DNA from: a virus
Length of the DNA: 35,346 nt
IMG/VR virus record: IMGVR_UViG_3300043467_001590
Coordinates: 1 to 35,346 of that record
Strand: one strand, 5' to 3'
The notes under the pieces are model-generated. The model worked only from the letters and a program-made list of their open reading frames with translations, was not told the origin of the DNA and ran no database searches. A program made the translations under genes and the position numbers. Shown here piece after piece: positions 34,701 through 35,346 of the stretch (its first letter is position 1; each line of letters opens with the position of its first letter).

Positions 34701-35346
34701 TATTGTTAGCCCTGGCGCTGGATATAGTACTACTGCTATTCTAACTTTTGTAGGCGAATCTATTACAACCGCGGTGGCCGTAGCATTAATGGGCAACGAT
34801 CTAGTCCGTTCAATTAAAACAGTAATCAAGTATGACCGTTGTGAATATACTACAACCCTGGTAGACTGGCAACCAAACACCACTTACGACAATGGCACAT
34901 TGGTTCGTTATGATGACCGAGTATGGGAAGCTAATAACACCGATAGTACAGCAATCAACACTACAATCTTTATACTTTCAGACTGGACCTTGGTTGATGC
35001 CGATACATTAAGTGGCACTGATCGTACCATGGGCTACTACTTGCCAACAGCAAATGAACCAGGATTAGAATTACCATTATTAATTGATGGAATCAGCTAT
35101 CCTGGTGTGCAGGTAACTGGACCATTGTACAGTCAAAATACTGGGTTTGATGTAGGTAACTTTGACATCAATCCGTTCGATAATATCAGCTACGGTCCAG
35201 AAGGATTGCCCACATACGATCCTGCTATCTTAGATGCCATATACACCAGCCAGTATCTGGACCCGTATCTGGGAACCAGACCTACCGACATCAATGTTGA
35301 TGGTGGTGCCTATGTAGACACTTTCAGTAGTCATGCTCCACAAGAG
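22705..35346 (+). CDS. Giant modular baseplate or tail protein in the gp7 position (3' truncated by window)
   Basis: ATG 22705 shares one base with the gp6 stop, with CGGAG just upstream. I read the frame through to the last base without a stop: 4,214 codons and still open. The N-terminus (VRTVDFLPEIFQTPVNRQFL; TSEYYAFDPFVDFDKFTNFA) and segments such as GKDLNPWTRSNRWFHIDVIN, QKTKTNQAPLFNVYDNDGIS, LDYIQEVKPYHVQIREFNLS and INVDGGAYVDTFSSHAP occur in large structural proteins of T4-like aquatic phages. Modules in order are a cupredoxin-like unit (218-300), a GYTVGD unit (about 453-520), beta modules, a CBM-like motif (2005), seven FG-GAP motifs (2413-3274), and a second CBM-like motif (4055). 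It occupies the gp7 place after gp6, but resemblance to T4 gp7 is not visible. Likely role: baseplate rim or host contact. Confidence 0.9.
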   Translation, partial: MARVRTVDFLPEIFQTPVNRQFLAATLDQLVQEPEFKKTQGYVGRKVGPGVNPEDRYVIEPTASRTNYQLEPGVVEINPENSKEIVDAITYPGITDALKLQGADTSKADRLYTSEYYAFDPFVDFDKFTNFAQYYWLPSGPLSVDVSATAIPLTDDFTVTRANGVYAFSGVTGNNPIITLVRGGNYNFNVAQNATETVNFRVSNSGSSSYIIDYQPNPTLILVRGNTYVFNLNLTGVYPFYIKTIASLGNINTYDTGVLRNGATTGIITFTVPQDAPDTLYYSSANEYNLQGQINIVNATPGTGPGFWIQTDPGVAGRLPYAPNISSRDVFGVLNNGEDLGTVTFDVPDKDAQSFYYSLNTIGNISGKPSGTVDLVTTLDFDQINNQFVTPFLDVTGGIDGITSLDGRTVVFLNQNQDPEAGGWQVTTQFDPLLQTSFANIGGTKSGTVVNQTYSSITPTTVTGSGTGLIVNVKLLSNSVVYSNSTTSITVVDSGTGYTVGDTIKIPGNLLGGTTPVNDLTFKVVVVSENNTPGSFDSILFDQTTYLPQDQYYDVWQIQYKTDTDGQQFMVLNNVLSVSNLEKFNILFGTEYSSTSWYKNASGFFEEIPLLTAIKDVLYYQDGTDPEIFGQIRLVNPENNATIKIDEIIGKANYTAPNGVVFTNGLKVVFRGNVIPASYAGNEYYVEGVGTAITLLPVSNFITPETYTQSSTVPYDSTPFDVGNFDATLNAPIIQDYLTINRAGKDLNPWTRSNRWFHIDVINASAAYNDTVAVVDNLQRGRRPILEFRAGTKLYDFGTDAIAPVDIIDFNVSDALSVVNGSLGYGVDGYTFIDGTTVIFAADTDPDVRNQVYQVEFITPDTVPPLMLEPVINLTPVYSTAIKFDQTVVCLSGDTLQGLSFYFDGVEWISAQQKTKTNQAPLFNVYDNDGISFGYKPKYPSSTFAGSKLFSYATPSTAAETTITSTLNDPVLGFQLTYLSLTNVGDIVFDNNLYKDTFVYAPESVGTTVAISTGFVREYSDRVTYSREIGWQTAATKSRARQQFQFTYDGKPLLLDVKVIDNNVVPAVQLYVNESFQESYNYTVATTDTTTTITLNTVYTPGDIIEVAVLSDQASAVGFYQVPINLENNPLNANSESFTLGTLRNHYDTICQNLININGPINGANNSRDLGNIIPYGQQILQQSSPLTLSGYFMRSQEYDIFAALDYNSREYIKFKSKLLETVIANDYGTMTVPEILDAAIADITLGRTDLNPFYWSDMLPTGSVYTETNTTVTAITVATFNTVQTYNFTSANYLGLLVYLTRIIDNQIVTTLLERDFEYVVSPTGPRLTISISLAVGDVISIREYSDTAGSFCPNTPTKLGLYPKFRPEIFYDTNYVNPSLVIRGHDGSITVAFDDYRNDILLEFEKRIYDNIKTDENPIPLTVDEVIPGFFRTTDYTQAEITAILGNSFLSWVGWNKLDYKTQDYVASNPFTYNYSSAGNKINEEPLLGAWRGIYRYFYDTESPNYTPWEMLGFSEQPEWWIDRYGPAPYTRDNLVLWDDLEAGVVADPVAFYIRPNYRRPGLTSVIPVGSEGELLSPFESVMGAYDPTAFRKSWQVGDGGPVEAAWYTSSSYPFAVMRLLALTRPAEFFALFADRDLYRFNSELDQYLYNGRYRLDANGIQIYGNGVSKASYINWIVDYNQQLGINSTDSLTTALANLDVRLCYRMASFTDKQYLQVYTERSSPNSLNSSLLLPDESYNLLLYKNQPFADITYSALIVERVVDGYAIYGYSTIAPYFQILVSSSNGILQTVSAGGAAVRVPAQYTQNIAQIPYGYTFTNTTMVVDFILSYGEYLKTQGLIFDDQENGYTLNWSQMAAEFLYFSQQGWAEGTMINLNPVATTLRAYRAGAIVDTIISRTPENMLLDQNRGTLETRDLVVQRYGNEFLVTSTTNQTISFLQLRFTNYENMVVLDNVSIFNDLIYNPTTAARQNRIKIAASTTTNWIGEVDTPGFVLNQDNIEQWAPYKKYTKGEIVLFKNNYWSAMAIVQPKDRFDYQDWVKSDYSLIQKGLLPNIANKANQLANSYNINSANLERDNDLLSYGLIGFRPRQYMAALNLDDVTQVNLYQQFLGTKGTVRAAELFTRADLGKESGEYNIYENWGVLASTYGANANKSFYELQLNEANLQADPATIQVILPQETSEADQTVFLNNVWRTSYKLTSTDILPTTYSPSSETALPSAGYVNIDDVDITVYSLDDPANIAASIDTVGIGTTIWVAKVNSYNWEIYRCSENPGTVTQIQDNLNGTAIAYFTNPHNLVVGDLIILRYFGNEDGVYRVLGVPSITSITIAISFYNTNQTSIIGTGLAFYLESQRVSQPSDILNLSYAQDLKPGARVWVDNDSTGHWEVLEKQEPFTAFQFLIPTPPVVNSRYGSSVTQNLDHFAALVGQPGTGSDTGLVHTYQRGTDTNYFENIILELNAPNVVGYGSSLDFGGNNWAVIGAPGSNSNSGYINTVYLIPGSNDYTQTQLLMAPDQNFGPTTFGYAVAISVDELWMYVGAPVANRVYAYARVDVESQQVSYVSDSVTTYYNYANTIEIDSNYPEQLTVTVDTITLIYQTDYVLAGSNIVLTAAPALGQVIRISRRTGVQIDQQIYYNIQPNSSTGSGSGVVFTVANTRGTYYPTLTNAGVNYNIGDVLTISYLQVSPAGSAANNLTITVNSVYSGGAINTFTPTGAGIDNTATFQLNPYLYTANNIYAFTVLVDGVVQRPHIDYEFNNDSTDSTYDITFAASSLPAPGAVITVVANTYWQYVDTISVAGLAAGARFGASISTATDGTQVVIGAPGATVNSIAGSGTVYVFDRSVVAYQVTDTTQTTYAISGNFTEPVMVSLNGSFLTNDDQFLNGQFSVVGTDVVLSTSVDLTIGDTIKIATNQFQLLEQFQDLAAVSPAAIGYSVKLCHYNCSIYIGAPLESIQLPQDGAVYRQVNQSRVYGVTTSTVANPSLDNGDTIRINDYEVAVPTAPNQNIAGLVAAINAANIPNAIATLTSDLEFIGDGITKVFAVGSIYSVASSYTTVVYIDDVLQTSGVNYTYNATTEQINFVTAPTLGAAIVVISGRMTVSVKNIIAGTPANLLTVLPGVVGTAFADLGFDTYPFVQLITSPLPQDYAQFGTAVDIDTNSQNLIVGAPYGTVIEPEIFDGGETIFDDRSTTFFSPIINSGVAYTYNLLDSTNGSINNPGMFVFGQQIYNDTLRTGDLFGSAVNYTHNRLLVGSPGQDLGDSSVNYGQVSVFDNPTNALSWAVIRAQEPAVDTNLINGVFAYDRLTSKTTTYFDYINPLQGKILGAARRNIDYIGAVDPAQYNEGAVHNNGNSWASEYLGKIWWDTDTVRFIDPGQDSISYASRRWGQLFPGSRVDIYQWVGSTTPPVSYTGTGTPLSTSSYTVNTALNKQNIIETTYYFWVRGIATIETGAGKTLSTTGIASYIESPRTSGIPYLAAINSSTVAIYNALDLISAQDTILHIGYDRQALGGDNNVHQEYQFVADGRPDSFLNATLYRKLQDSFCGVDEAGAAVPDPTLGPAERYGVQFRPRQSMFADRFAALKNYLTRVNSILALYPIIESRNFSLLNSREPEPSTNSGAWNKRVANLEELGYQQLNAVAIGYRYLVVSDSGQQGRWTIYEVALGTLPGEKILNLVRIQNYDTRLYWNHINWYLPGYNNTIQPIAQVPNRSSLDTLTLTTAPIGSSVKVTANSQGKFEIYLRDITGWTRVGLEDGTIEFKEELWNYSVGYFGFDVEVFDAQYFDQEPVIETRKIIQAINDELLIGDLLIERNQALILMFNFVYSEFTAPEWLMKTSLIDVDHKIRALLPFQTYMQDNQTFVLDYIQEVKPYHVQIREFNLSYYGQDTYPGSLTDFDVPAYWNSTLDIPQYISPILLPYDHATTTVQNDVSDAASNTEVWTVDPWKQWYNNYLLGIQSVTIVDGGSGYFSAPEVVVTGDCVTPAVMTAIINSAGQVVAVDIVSPGAGYSTTAILTFVGESITTAVAVALMGNDLVRSIKTVIKYDRCEYTTTLVDWQPNTTYDNGTLVRYDDRVWEANNTDSTAINTTIFILSDWTLVDADTLSGTDRTMGYYLPTANEPGLELPLLIDGISYPGVQVTGPLYSQNTGFDVGNFDINPFDNISYGPEGLPTYDPAILDAIYTSQYLDPYLGTRPTDINVDGGAYVDTFSSHAPQE
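23356..23604 (+). other. Cupredoxin-like module in the giant protein, metal ligands not evident
   Basis: NPTLILVRGNTYVFNLNLTG, YPFYIKTIASLG, GATTGIITFTVPQDAPDTLYY and a closing INIVNA are the successive strands of a cupredoxin-type module common in aquatic phage proteins. In those I recall, the strand before the end carries a Cys-x-x-His...Met set. Here it reads SSANEYNLQG, so copper binding is unlikely. Partial copies of the same strands lie before it (TLVRGGNYNFNV) and after it (GEDLGTVTFDVPDKDAQSFY). Confidence 0.55.
24061..24285 (+). other. GxGYxxGD-type module, copy 1
   Basis: GSGTGLIVNVKLL, TVVDSGTGYTVGDTIKIPG and GGTTPVNDLTFKVVV form one beta unit. The same order of features occurs again at about 30640-30800 (GSGSGVVFTVAN, NAGVNYNIGDVLTIS, AANNLTITVN), so the module is duplicated within the giant protein. 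A looser version is at 34573-34755 (VDGGSGYFSAPEVVVTG and VSPGAGYSTTAILTF). Confidence 0.55.
28717..28833 (+). other. CBM5/12-like carbohydrate-binding motif, copy 1
   Basis: Residues 2005-2041 of the giant protein read WAPYKKYTKGEIVLFKNNYW and later DYQDW. Spaced Trp/Tyr residues with a KGEIV strand match the small chitin/cellulose-binding fold CBM5/12 (WxxxxxYxxGDxVxYxGxxW). These aromatic side chains bind sugars in known members. A second copy lies at 34867-34986. Confidence 0.5.
29941..32525 (+). other. Seven FG-GAP motifs forming a predicted beta-propeller with inserted domains
   Basis: Seven motifs of the FG-GAP type (FGxSV......VGAP....Gxvyxy) occur in order: RYGSSV..ALVGQP (29941), GYGSSL..AVIGAPG (30106), TFGYAV..MYVGAP (30274), RFGASI..VVIGAPG (31114), IGYSVK..IYIGAP (31501), QFGTAV..LIVGAP (32149), LFGSAV..LLVGSPG (32416). 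Integrin-type propellers have seven blades of this type. Long inserts lie between blades 3-4, 4-5 and 5-6, and a shorter one within blade 6. Calcium-binding DxDxDG loops are not obvious. The structure is inferred from the motifs. Confidence 0.65.
34867..34986 (+). other. CBM5/12-like carbohydrate-binding motif, copy 2
   Basis: Residues 4055-4094 read WQPNTTYDNGTLVRYDDRVW and, later, SDW. The aromatic spacing and the NGTLVRY strand match copy 1 and the CBM5/12 pattern. It is followed by conserved C-terminal segments of the giant protein. Confidence 0.55.

Noticed and set aside
34554-34883. 109-codon minus-strand frame opposite the giant gene
   Set aside because: It is antisense to a conserved part of the giant protein, and its Val/Thr/Ser-rich sequence mirrors the opposite strand.
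22705-35346. Giant frame as an assembly fusion of several genes
   Set aside because: Conserved segments at the N-terminus, middle and C-terminus follow an order I associate with single large proteins of T4-like phages, and I found no stop or frame change.

Overview
The window looks like part of a T4-superfamily tailed phage (contractile-tail myovirus), most like the T4-related phages known from marine and freshwater bacteria. The evidence is a recombination pair (gp46 and gp47), a gp55-type late sigma factor, and a baseplate block holding a gp53-like protein, a gp5 hub/spike, gp25 and gp6. The host cannot be read from the sequence. I saw no tRNA, rRNA, CRISPR array or insertion sequence.

Layout. 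Positions 1-1630 hold the tail of an unidentified gene, a 169-codon unknown gene, a gene resembling the catalytic half of arginyl-tRNA-protein transferase (minus strand) and a small DUF6614-like gene. Positions 1631-2132 lie between convergent genes, contain four hairpins and may hold one very small membrane-peptide gene. Positions 2133-10710 form a tightly packed minus-strand operon read from gp55. Its order is gp55, an SGNH-hydrolase-like gene, gp47, two genes of unknown function, gp46, an unknown gene, a methyltransferase-like gene, a second protein with a glycine-rich N-terminal loop, a GIY-YIG nuclease and a second SGNH-like gene. Several junctions overlap as ATGA. The 55-47-46 order is that of T4, but accessory genes have been threaded between the core genes and behind them.

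The 116-base divergent region at 10711-10826 carries a good sigma70-type promoter pointing at gp55 and weak T4-late-like motifs pointing at the baseplate genes. From 10827 everything is plus strand and structural: a tube-cap/initiator-like protein, the gp53-like protein, two consecutive proteins that look like a hub polypeptide split in two, a small proline-rich protein, gp5, a protein with six 11-residue repeats, gp25, gp6, and a giant open frame that starts at 22705 and is still open at the window edge (at least 4,214 codons). Four of these junctions share one base (TAATG), which suggests coupled translation.

The most striking feature is the giant protein. It occupies the position of gp7 and contains a cupredoxin-like module without recognisable metal ligands, seven FG-GAP motifs (enough for one seven-bladed beta-propeller, with other domains inserted between blades), a family of about seven related beta modules, and two CBM5/12-like aromatic motifs. 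This suggests a very large baseplate-peripheral or host-contact protein. Other points of note are the transferase-like gene, the apparently split hub with a shared C-terminal tail, and the AT-rich accessory cluster inside the recombination operon.
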